The translations under genes were made by a program, and so were the position numbers. The notes beneath the pieces were generated by a model. The model was not told the origin of the DNA. It did no database searches and saw nothing but the letters and a program-made list of their open reading frames with translations. From positions 1 through 61,312 of IMG/VR virus record IMGVR_UViG_3300025093_000022: a stretch of DNA of 61,312 nt; one strand, written 5' to 3'. Position 1 is the stretch's first letter. The number at the start of each line of letters is the position of its first letter. Below, piece by piece: positions 45,201-52,500 of this stretch. The stretch comes from a virus.

Positions 45201-48200
45201 CTTTACAACCTGGTACATCTGGTGTTGGTAAAAATAGAATATCTGCTAATCTTAAACAAGCTAAAGTTGAGGACTTGTTAAATAGTCAAACAATTACTGG
45301 TATAGATGAAATGTTTGGTGATGTTGAAAGATTACAAAACGGAGAGATTAACTTAACTCCTAAAACTATTGCAGGTCAAGGTTACGAGATACTTAAAAGA
45401 TCTAATAACTTATTTAATTCATTATTCTCAATCAATAGTGTAGCTATGAAATTAGCTCAAGCTGTTGCTAATAATAATGATGTTAATGTTAAAGGATTTA
45501 CTGAAAAACAATTAACTCAATTAAGTAAGTTTGTTAAGAGTTATGTATTCAGCGATAAATCTAATATGTATAGTGATGAAACTGCTGTAGCATATAGAAA
45601 TAGATTAATGTTAGGTGAAAACTCTTTAGCTCATAGAGTAGAGAAGTTTAAACAATCTAATCCTAGAAATCCATTATCTCTAGCCATTAGAACGAACATC
45701 AGTAAAATTGAAGGAGTTCCTTCGACTGTTTATTATAATGCATCATCTGCTGAAAGAGGTGATGAGATGAAATACACTATTGCTATTTTACAATTATTAA
45801 ATAGTGAAGTAGCTGATGAAGTAGAGTTAGGAGAAGATCTTATTGCTTATACTTATTTAACAGGTGGTAATCAAGATGCTAAGTCTTTGTTAAAACTTTT
45901 ACCTAATACTTATTTACACTTGGTAAATTTCGGTAAAGATGTGGAAAGTTCTTCGCAGAAGATCGTGAAGGGGGAGGTTGAGATGTACCCTGTAATGAAA
46001 CAGTTGTTTCAACATTTTCCTTACCTGGCTAAGAGTGTGAGTTTAGACGAAGCTGGTACGTTAGAAGAAAATGGTAAACTTATTGTAAATACAAAACAAC
46101 CTAGATTCATTAGTATATCTTTAGATAGAGAAAGTAAACCAGTTGTTTATGAAAAAACTACAGAAAAATCAATAGATGGTATAGTTTACAAACCACTTAA
46201 TCATTTAGGTACTTATGAGTATAGTGAAACTGAATATAATGCTAAAGATCTTTCATCAGTATTAGCTGAAAATAATGTTGGTGAAGATGTTGTTGTTGTA
46301 GAAAGCCAAACTCCACCTAAAAAAGATGAGTCTATTTTAGATCCTAATGTAGCTAACGTAGCTAAGAAAGTAAACCAAACTGCTACTAGATATAGATTAG
46401 GAGAGAAAAATACTAAAGCTGTACTAGATGCTATATCTAATGCTGGTATAAGTGAAGAGAATAAAGCATTAGCTAAATCATTAGCTAGTGCAATTGGTAA
46501 TGTTCCTATTATTCAAACTGAATTACCGCCATATGCTGATGGTATTTATCAAGAAGAGAACAATGCTATTTTAATTAACAATAATCTAAAAGATCCAGTT
46601 GAGTTTGAGAGAGTAGTTTTGCACGAAGCTATGCATGCAGTACTAGCTAATGTAATTAAAAACCCAACCACTAAACAACAGAAAGAGATTATTGATTCGT
46701 TAGAAGCAGTGTTAAAAGTTGCTCAAAAAAATGAATCAGCTTTTAGTTTTAAAAATGGACTTAAAGATTTAGACGAGTTTATTTCTGAATTAATGACTGA
46801 TGTAACATTCCAAAGAGAACTAGCTACATTAGACTTTAATAAAGATATAAACTTACTACAAAGAATCTGGAAATTAATTTCAGATATCTTATCAGAAGTA
46901 ACTGGTGATGTAGTAACTCAAAGTTCTATTGAAGCAGTTGGTGAGCTAATTAAATCTACCTCTCCAACAGTAGTATCTGTTAGTGAATCTACTAATGAGT
47001 TAATAAAAGAGGCTGTTAGTTATAAAGATGTTCCAATTGTTGATTCTACTGATATAATTAATGCGGAAGGTAAAAAGGGTGCTGCTCAATACGATAGAAC
47101 TAATAATAGAATTTTAGTTGATAGATCTTTACTTAAACAAAAGTTTTCAGAACAAGCTTGGACTAATCCAAGAGATTTGATAGAGTCTATTGATGGAGTT
47201 GAAGTAACTTCTACTATGACACCAATGATGGCAGATCAGTTTTTATCTTATAAACAATTTGAAGATTTTGTTATTGCTCATGAATTTGAACATTCTAAAT
47301 ACACTAGAGAAATGCATGAGGCATTAACTTCAGATACCACTAAAGGTCAATATGAAGATGAGATTAATCGTAGAGCATTAGAGTCTTTAGGAATACCGTT
47401 TAAACCAATGCCTAAAAAGGTAACAAAAACTGAAGCTCCTGTAGAAAGCAGTCCTATTGTTTTGAATAAAGAACAACAAGCTGCTGTAGATAATACTGTA
47501 GACTTTATTAAAAATGGTAATCCAAACGAATACTATGTTATAGAGGGTAAAGCTGGTACTGGTAAAACTACTATTGCTGAAAAGATAGCTAAAGAGTTTC
47601 CAGGACAAATTATTAAGTTAGCTGCTTTATCACATAAAGCTAAAGGAGTAATTAGTAAAAAGTTTTCTAAAGCTAAAATACCAGCTACTTCACATAGTAT
47701 TGCTGGTTTATTAGGAATGACATTAGATTTATCTTCAGGTAAATTTAAAGTTGATAGAAACAGATATACACCACCTCCAATAGGTGAAGCAGATATTATA
47801 ATAATTGATGAAGCATCTATGGTTAATGAAGAGGCTTTAGAAATGATTATGCAAGGTAAATCAGCTAAAGCTAAAGTTGTTTTCTTGGGAGATATAGGAC
47901 AATTAAAACCTATTAGATCTGTTAGTAATCCATATTATAAAACAAAGAAACATTTACTAGATAAAAAATCTCCTGTATTTGAATCTACTAATAAGTCTAT
48001 GCTGACTGAAAGAGTTAGACAAGGAGAAGAATCACCTATCTTACCTTATGCTGATAACTATTGGGAAAATTCACAAATTGAAAAACCAGTATTAAATCCA
48101 ACATCACATAAAGAATCTATCTATAGTGATAAAGGTAATTTAGTATTTGCTAATGAATTTAGTGAAATTGAAAAAGAAGTTCTATCTAAATTTAAAGAGG

Positions 48201-49528
48201 CAGTTAAAACTAATAATCCTAATTTAATTAAGATAGTAGCTTATAGAAATAATGCTAAAGCTAGTTACAATAAAAAAGTACATGACGCTGTATTTGGAAA
48301 AGATGCTGCTCAATTTAATGAGGGAGAGATTATTATCTTTAATGATAACTATAAAGATTTGAAAATTCCTAATTCAACTGAAGCCGTAGTTAGTTCTGTG
48401 GATAATAAAGTACACAAACACAATAGAAGTGATATAAGATATAGATATATATCTGTTAAATTTGGAAATAGAACTGAAGTTATTCCAGTTGTAATATCTG
48501 AAGACAAACAAAAATATAAAGATTACTTAAATGTCTTAGCCAAAGAAAAGAGATGGCCTTTATTTTATAAAATTAAAGAAAACTTTGCCGATATTGATTA
48601 CGCATATGCTATTACATCTCATAAATCACAAGGTTCAACTTATGAAACTGTAATAGTAGATGCTAAAGATATCAAAGGAGTTTCTAAAATTGATAATGCT
48701 GAAAAATCAGAGAGTATTTATACTGCATTAACTAGAGCTAGTAATACAGCAATAGTTCTTGAAGGTGGTGCAAAAGCAACTGCAGGTACTACATTATACT
48801 CTGAAGAGTCATCTACTCCTCCAGACTTAGGTAAGGTACCAATTTTTGATCCTGAAACTGGAACACAACTTTTTTCACCTAGTAGAAAAGCAGCTCCTGC
48901 TGTAGCTAAAGTGTTTAAAGATAATTCAGAACTTAGTATGTTAGGAACTGCTACTCAATACCAAGATTATTTAGCAACGGTATTTCCTAGTAGTAAAGTT
49001 CCTGGAATTGTTTATCATGGAACTATAAATAAAAACATACCTTCAGAAGGATTTATTGGTAAAACTATGTTCTTCACAAAAGACCATAAAACAGCCGCTA
49101 GATATGCTGCTCAAAAAGATTCAGCTAAGTATGATATTTATTTAGAAGATTTCCAAAATGGTAAAATCTCTGAAAATGATTTATCTCCATATGTAGTACC
49201 AGCATTAGTTAATATTACTAATCCATTTATAGAAACATCTTCTAAAACATATTTAGAAAATGCTAAAACTATAAATAGAATTTCAGATATTAATGATGGT
49301 TTTGTAGCTAGTTCTGTAAAAGATACTAAAGGTATTGAAGATCAGATAGCTGTTTTTGATAGTGCTAATATTCATATATTAGGATCACAAGCTGACGTAA
49401 ATATGTTTAGAGAATATCTACAAAATGAAAACCTTCTAAATGAGAGTTTTGATAACCCATCAAAAAATAGTATTTTTAAAGAATCTTCTACTAAAGATGT
49501 AGATGAACATAAAAAACAATGTAAGTAA
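36248..49528 (+). CDS. Giant polyvalent virion protein: virion RNA polymerase, two HExxH motifs, SF1 helicase, ART-like domain (4426 aa)
   Basis: One uninterrupted 13.3-kb frame. Order: hydrophobic Gly-rich segments at about 100-125, 175-205, 300-320 and 430-455; a charged linker at 710-880; a beta-rich region at 890-1300; a basic linker near 1310-1370; the crAss-like virion RNA polymerase, with RIPTQGLNSMSAMEVV then SDFDIDK (catalytic Asp2617, 2619, 2621), the single-chain two-barrel type related to QDE-1; HEAMH at 3459-3463; HEFEH at 3678-3682; an SF1 helicase with Walker A GKAGTGKTT (3767) and DEAS (3854), then SHKSQGST and YTALTRA; and an ADP-ribosyltransferase-like end with YHGT (4256-4259). 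The polymerase would transcribe early genes after ejection. The fused activities are inferred from motifs. It couples to the next gene by TAATG. Confidence 0.85.
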   Translation: MPKGDDKLNPLNKDIKQYDQDLNSTIDIFAKPSAPKYTEGIDIKLSEYEEAKKAGAGDLLTPESFLQNKEDFQKIATEKERLLNDSRARQQSLGDKIGNGLVKFGGRVFTSIAGSTIGTLHGLYAWARDGEFKSFYDNEFQDGLDGINDYLSEEFPHYYTSNKNDWEISNFIFDKVFDGLGFAVGAVGSSMLGGGATNALTKSLGWSKYMKAGAVNKLNKTLQSTTASSDDVLKATEKFTRDIRRIDKASKIPHTISSMTTGAVYESGVEARHTFDEIKEDLINSYKLEYGKAPTGQQLEEINKIAGESANGVFAANMAVVGGSNILQFSRHLGLDFSDAKKLFTNKRIATETAEGFTKKGSSTLRGVKQVLSKPIVESQEEMIQSVISGTGKDYAKKKYNNDGKADLTDLLNSSIKSFKKTYSSKEGWEEGLIGAIVGSIGVYNANKVKKGYEGNKLPSLAVIESFKDWRSDENFRNTMVGFLNETDAISSLTSSIQHMLQDGQYEKAKESALILNNVKAYKDTQDEQFHSYVTARIDAGMSDQIYSDLNKLRNIPLEEFKETFSIPAETKYTEVDKLKQIESFERRARDIQESTEFIEKNYPNQEEIHDALIFNHAMLKRISDRKDNISREIEELTGNAAITLNVTNKETGVKATAKEIFKDVDKKYQANKKAYTDLYKDYIDLSEREDKMLTEFVAYTTVPEAAKALIDELDETEQKNAKEANKGKRQKEKTKAKEKQEAKVDSAKAVAKAEEDVLVENQSVVDDIDAAQNEEEYTILDPNLKDALENDKEGRQKIIDEVNKLKKDESGVDPGTPESAKTKLKRDQKINKKSEDSKVAPKDYTKDSKTKKSAEEKIARANRGETTEGFENEEVQKEATGVYRVGKRLVNAFNAIAVRTRNFIDTPSGIKESTDEIKSATSLRILDPKFIKAKDKVEIKLNNDPNFIFYKPDGTVDPDKRNEIGTDNQIMEIYFDEELVGYLHGTDYITERRVVPIVDGADNINRNIEELAKARKEIRKHLQDNPSYSVKVVSKTAGQIRVKANEKYDAKLTDVVQDDTRPELLVIKDGTIYHKDQPLEDSPLADKLVFNPEDVYTLEDSFAEEFNGATMIAVPGANGQYVVSLVRNGSIQEADAKVKDTVLEVLNAYVANDTEALAEFGLADSKTGEVYPELVSEYINNFIYTTSDVDSPHYMFLGLNSKGNPQIRFTHKPGEKPTILEGNTEAPEYKFLEERIDGSLISTNLRSLNDNVQLTLTGGEKISYKDFIYDNLYANFVGEKIPGTNVMSYTDNPIILLDLGNPLDMTSKPKAKKKDRPSEGPLLDSAIDKKKDSKKTVSKDNPLLKSNFKRGKKSPKRDYNPEDLFKSLNPIVDAATGSLVMSQDTIDITMSLTNTVYDIISSEEKISVSEAFKQLEAALVEFRDMYESHGDTAGENAVETVLNNMDSFKLLVSQKLRVLGYNIKGGKMSEIFFESNRQEAFDQAEEETLYGDTPDITKSFNEDAIFTDNPLNKLSAQIKMKLATIPNEEANVLGMDSYYEMETVYNALLETLSDKPDMSISQMIEVLKSKAVEKPYLLYVINNILENPEIDQSVKYAFNSHFKMSYLEKELVKADSENDIRVIESNRVSLTNLIFETWLNRGKLQNLLTASAEGTQVVNKDYVTEVVDPLWETAKETKSVEDTHAYLQAVGIDISLDALREMESNSKNLEGFKRTTWKQLFTHKNRGVFRKIREALDAELPDNVHPFKNEGYIKKIAGVQAKYASDIATKSYRDVEGKSNYSYVLPTWITDRFSRLKNNKGLINKLQKIPFLERSWYLTMLKTDEKFREVFDLKVIDSIKFKGRDGQKFNKLTKKEQLIAQIGFFANSNQGKPGKRIGKFFVSKSDKSNVHVLTALRHNTTSTPEQIRDNKWSEEDKRQILDNIIGSEYSRIKDAQERRDAGVNFGDIKGYNPFIFYTFPELNDLDSIKDEDGNLLDFEDARDTMWKAISQPQEDGTPSTLKQIHTSTKAELEKYGIIENNKLKYVDRVYKGQNRTGNVDYFIRDYTLNYMIATFNYSQLFQSDVAFAAKKNKGVDVAYANMFKRLAKDMAPAVRSATSVSADYNHYNQIVLADAFNSSNNIDQLREMFPDLVPDYSGIEGTDAQEVTLLSEHINVMYHHGKITDEQYNKFYPKAVKGEYYTPAELEELIDIIKNAHKPVYVTNKYMPEYGAEVPVYLKSSSFPLVPQLVEGTAFETLERLMRTNTRKIGNKNMPMPIHRAIFESGAKLGAFKTIDAWNKATNPEGDFITYKDKAITDGTFNEEAIKEALKNNNYLTLDRAGFGIQQDVPFDESKDKIPEGSQLMKLIQTGIEDPTVVEEFNQLHIDITEKAFQNLLDELGATDNGDGTYSGLDLKKLRTLLKEELIDRGSYTENDLVALDIQEDGKGNLQFSTPLWATPKSVQFESLLNSIINKRVIKQKMPGKSYVLATEEGWQGFTSDIERITSGLKGTKYNPKTGLKPQRIGYLNEETNEKQEREYILNLIKKEKDISKLSEEKISELIKTKAKKLGFKEVVFPAQVLMTKGKWNQKQMVGYRIPTQGLNSMSAMEVVGYLPDYMADLIIAPKDFVTQMGSDFDIDKLYVHRWHETRAGRKVSKQSVQTGWEYYLESREKQEFQAESQVKQLAKVTAFLNNTFDKVDLEVSEEDVREIYDKVVTKTLTEEDYKALHEKKQKQNRIMDIYWETLTNKNNLKDVLKPLDFGNLPEVVKNIKASKQHHPLSPIRQINNYQNGNAGKFGVSVTSLASTTNALLQVVKNVITLKTFTGKAYTPVKFKFKINGEVIEVSDLNGEMTLDGSMKKIDVISAFQSASVDNIKELLIKIINYNKHTHDAFLTLSYLGLDDKYISYLLAQPIIKKYVENREALSGGFTDINVSEIEDEAYRMTFEEFGTTNPVTNWNKAFSEKALITALNNPENLENQQILLEKFKRLSESGKEINDLIRALQPGTSGVGKNRISANLKQAKVEDLLNSQTITGIDEMFGDVERLQNGEINLTPKTIAGQGYEILKRSNNLFNSLFSINSVAMKLAQAVANNNDVNVKGFTEKQLTQLSKFVKSYVFSDKSNMYSDETAVAYRNRLMLGENSLAHRVEKFKQSNPRNPLSLAIRTNISKIEGVPSTVYYNASSAERGDEMKYTIAILQLLNSEVADEVELGEDLIAYTYLTGGNQDAKSLLKLLPNTYLHLVNFGKDVESSSQKIVKGEVEMYPVMKQLFQHFPYLAKSVSLDEAGTLEENGKLIVNTKQPRFISISLDRESKPVVYEKTTEKSIDGIVYKPLNHLGTYEYSETEYNAKDLSSVLAENNVGEDVVVVESQTPPKKDESILDPNVANVAKKVNQTATRYRLGEKNTKAVLDAISNAGISEENKALAKSLASAIGNVPIIQTELPPYADGIYQEENNAILINNNLKDPVEFERVVLHEAMHAVLANVIKNPTTKQQKEIIDSLEAVLKVAQKNESAFSFKNGLKDLDEFISELMTDVTFQRELATLDFNKDINLLQRIWKLISDILSEVTGDVVTQSSIEAVGELIKSTSPTVVSVSESTNELIKEAVSYKDVPIVDSTDIINAEGKKGAAQYDRTNNRILVDRSLLKQKFSEQAWTNPRDLIESIDGVEVTSTMTPMMADQFLSYKQFEDFVIAHEFEHSKYTREMHEALTSDTTKGQYEDEINRRALESLGIPFKPMPKKVTKTEAPVESSPIVLNKEQQAAVDNTVDFIKNGNPNEYYVIEGKAGTGKTTIAEKIAKEFPGQIIKLAALSHKAKGVISKKFSKAKIPATSHSIAGLLGMTLDLSSGKFKVDRNRYTPPPIGEADIIIIDEASMVNEEALEMIMQGKSAKAKVVFLGDIGQLKPIRSVSNPYYKTKKHLLDKKSPVFESTNKSMLTERVRQGEESPILPYADNYWENSQIEKPVLNPTSHKESIYSDKGNLVFANEFSEIEKEVLSKFKEAVKTNNPNLIKIVAYRNNAKASYNKKVHDAVFGKDAAQFNEGEIIIFNDNYKDLKIPNSTEAVVSSVDNKVHKHNRSDIRYRYISVKFGNRTEVIPVVISEDKQKYKDYLNVLAKEKRWPLFYKIKENFADIDYAYAITSHKSQGSTYETVIVDAKDIKGVSKIDNAEKSESIYTALTRASNTAIVLEGGAKATAGTTLYSEESSTPPDLGKVPIFDPETGTQLFSPSRKAAPAVAKVFKDNSELSMLGTATQYQDYLATVFPSSKVPGIVYHGTINKNIPSEGFIGKTMFFTKDHKTAARYAAQKDSAKYDIYLEDFQNGKISENDLSPYVVPALVNITNPFIETSSKTYLENAKTINRISDINDGFVASSVKDTKGIEDQIAVFDSANIHILGSQADVNMFREYLQNENLLNESFDNPSKNSIFKESSTKDVDEHKKQCK

Positions 49529-52500
49529 TGGCGAAGTGTCCTAATAAAAATAGTAGTTTATATAAACGTTTATCAAACCAATTTTCTGAAGATAATATCT
49601 TTAGAATTTGGGATGCTATAACTACACCAGAGTTTGATGCTTGGTATGGTAATAACACTAGAGATAAAGATGGTATGCCTTTTATTAATAAGTATTTTCA
49701 AATACAAAATGATAAAGGTCAAGTAGGTAATTTATTACAAGATACAGTCAAACTAACATCTGTTACTGAAGTAGAAAAACTATTATCTGCTCAAAAGACC
49801 GAAGGCATATCTTTATATAAAGGTAGATACTATGTATCTAAAAATAAAAAGATGCAAGGGGAAAATATGGTTAAATTACTTAACCGTTATTATCCTGGTC
49901 TTTTAGAGAGAACCTCTTATTTCACTGCATCACAAGCTATTGGTGTTAGTGATCCGTCTCTACCTACGACTTACCTTACAATTAATAATGTATTTACTGC
50001 TCAAGGTAGAATACTTTATTCTCCATCTAGAAGTACTTTATTAGAGGCTCCTGAATCTGAAACAGGTGAAATGGAATATCTAATAAATAGATTAGATGAA
50101 TATAAAGAGAGAGTTCATGACCAATTAATAAATGCTAAAGAAGAAGCGAAACAAACTAAAGATTACCGTAAAGTAGAAAGTTTAACAAATAAACAAGATG
50201 AATTAGAACTAGCTATTGATGAATTAAAAATAGATCAAACAGTTCAAAATATATCTAAAATTGCTAATATTAATTTAGATTATGTAGAAAAACTTTTAGA
50301 GAAGAAAGACACTATTAGTATTACAGAGCTTAATGAAATTAATGATATCTTAGGTTTCTATGAACATCTAGATTCTACTGAAAAATCTAAACATCCTGTA
50401 TCTTTTTTAACTAAATCTGATTTTGTTAAGAGAAACACTGTTAAGATAGATGCTCAAGGTAATGAGACTATTGAAAAAGATTATCCAGAATCTACTAAAA
50501 AAATACAAGGTATAGCCTTAACAGCCAGAAATCTTAGAGAAGATTACAACGTTCTTATTAAAGAAGCAGTTACTAAGTATTATAATGAAACATACGAGAA
50601 AAATAAAACTATTGAAGAATTATTTGAAAATATAAAAGATATTACAGCTTCAGCTAAAATGACTAGAGATGCTGCTAGTGTTAATAACTCTTTACTTAGT
50701 TTATTACACTCTGTTAATAATGATGCATCTAGAGTAGCTAATGCTAAAACCACCCAAGATCAAAAAGAAAGAGAAGAAATGCTTGAGACATTAGAAAAAA
50801 GTTCACCTTCTTCTTTGTATAAAAGATTGGGTAGAAAAAAGTTTATGCAAATGTTTTGGCAAAAAGATGATAAAGGTAATAATACTGGTGGATTAATTAA
50901 TGAATATTCTCATAAATATAAAAAAGTAAAGGGTAGATTGTTTAACAAGATGTTTTATTCTGATTCTGTGGAAGAGGTTAAAGCTGCTAAAGAAGAATTT
51001 AATGCTACTCACGAATTTGTTAATTATTTCTTAGTAGAAAATAAAGATGGAACTATAAATGAAGAGGCTACTGCTATTGCTAAAGAGAAAGAGTTTAATA
51101 GATTAGCTGAAATTTTTGATAAAGATAGAGTCAAAGAAATTATAGATGAAATGCACATTGAGTTTAAAAACTTTAGGACTAGACGAGAAGATGCTTATGC
51201 TGAAATAGACTCATTAGAAATTACAAATAATGCTAAAATTGCAAAAAAAGAGCGTTGGTATTATCGTAACCATCCTACTATAAGTATTAATGACATTAGA
51301 GATGGAAATGTTCGTATAGATAAATTTGGAAATATGATTAAATTTAATTCTGAATTTGTTAGAGCTATTCCTTTAAAAATAAATAGAGGTGGAGAGCAAA
51401 CTAATTTTTATGATAGTGCTTTTGAAGCAATAAAAAAAGATGCTACAGCTTATGAGTATTATAAATACGTAAATGGTACTATTAAAAAACTTTTAGCCTT
51501 CTATCCAAAATCACATCTAGATGCAAAAGGTATACATGAAGGATTTATACCAACTCTCAAAAAAAGCTTATTACAACAATTTATGCAAGACGGTATGGGG
51601 TTATCTTTGTCCAAAATGCATGAAACTGCTAGAAGATGGTTTAGTATAAAAACTTATTCTAAATCTTACGATCATATAGACGTATCAACTGGTCAAGTAA
51701 AAGATTCATTAAATATTAGAATGTTATCTCCAAATTATAAATATGTAGATGGTGGAGAAGTAATAGATACTTCAGATATTGTAACTGATTTAGATGAAAT
51801 TTTAAATCAATTTATACCTGTTACTAATATGTATAGATATAAATCTAAATTAGAAGCTACTCATAATATGATTTTAAACTCCATTGACCAAATGCAAGGA
51901 GTACAACAAACACCAACTGGAGTTAATCTTACTGGGGGCTTAGAAGGAGCTGATATTGTAGACAATTTAAACCATTTAAAAGAGTTAGCTAGATTTCTTA
52001 ATGAAATTTATTATGAAAAACAAGAAAAAGACGTTGCTAGTAAACAAAAAGTTTTAAGTAAAGAGGAGAAAAAACAAAAAGATAATTTAGAAGAAAAAAT
52101 AGATGAACTTAAAAAGAAATTAATAGACGAAAGAGATACATTAACTCAAGAACAACAAGAGGGTATTAGAAATTCTATTGAGGGGATAAAAAGAAAATTA
52201 TCCGATTTAGGTACAAATGTTTCTAGTACCAAATCAATAAAATCAATCTTAAAATATTTTCAATTAGTTTCACAAGGTTGGAATTTGAGTTCAGCTAGTA
52301 TAGAGCTTGTTTATGGATTTGCATCTAATAATATGCATGCAGCTGGTGGAATTGAATATACAACTAAACAAATATCAGCTGCTTATAAAATAGCAATGGC
52401 GGCTACTATGCCTGGAGCTAACACTAAAACTATTAGAAAGTTCCTTTCATTAATTGAAAAGTTTGATGTTATTGGTGAGGTTGCTGAAAACGAAAGAAAT

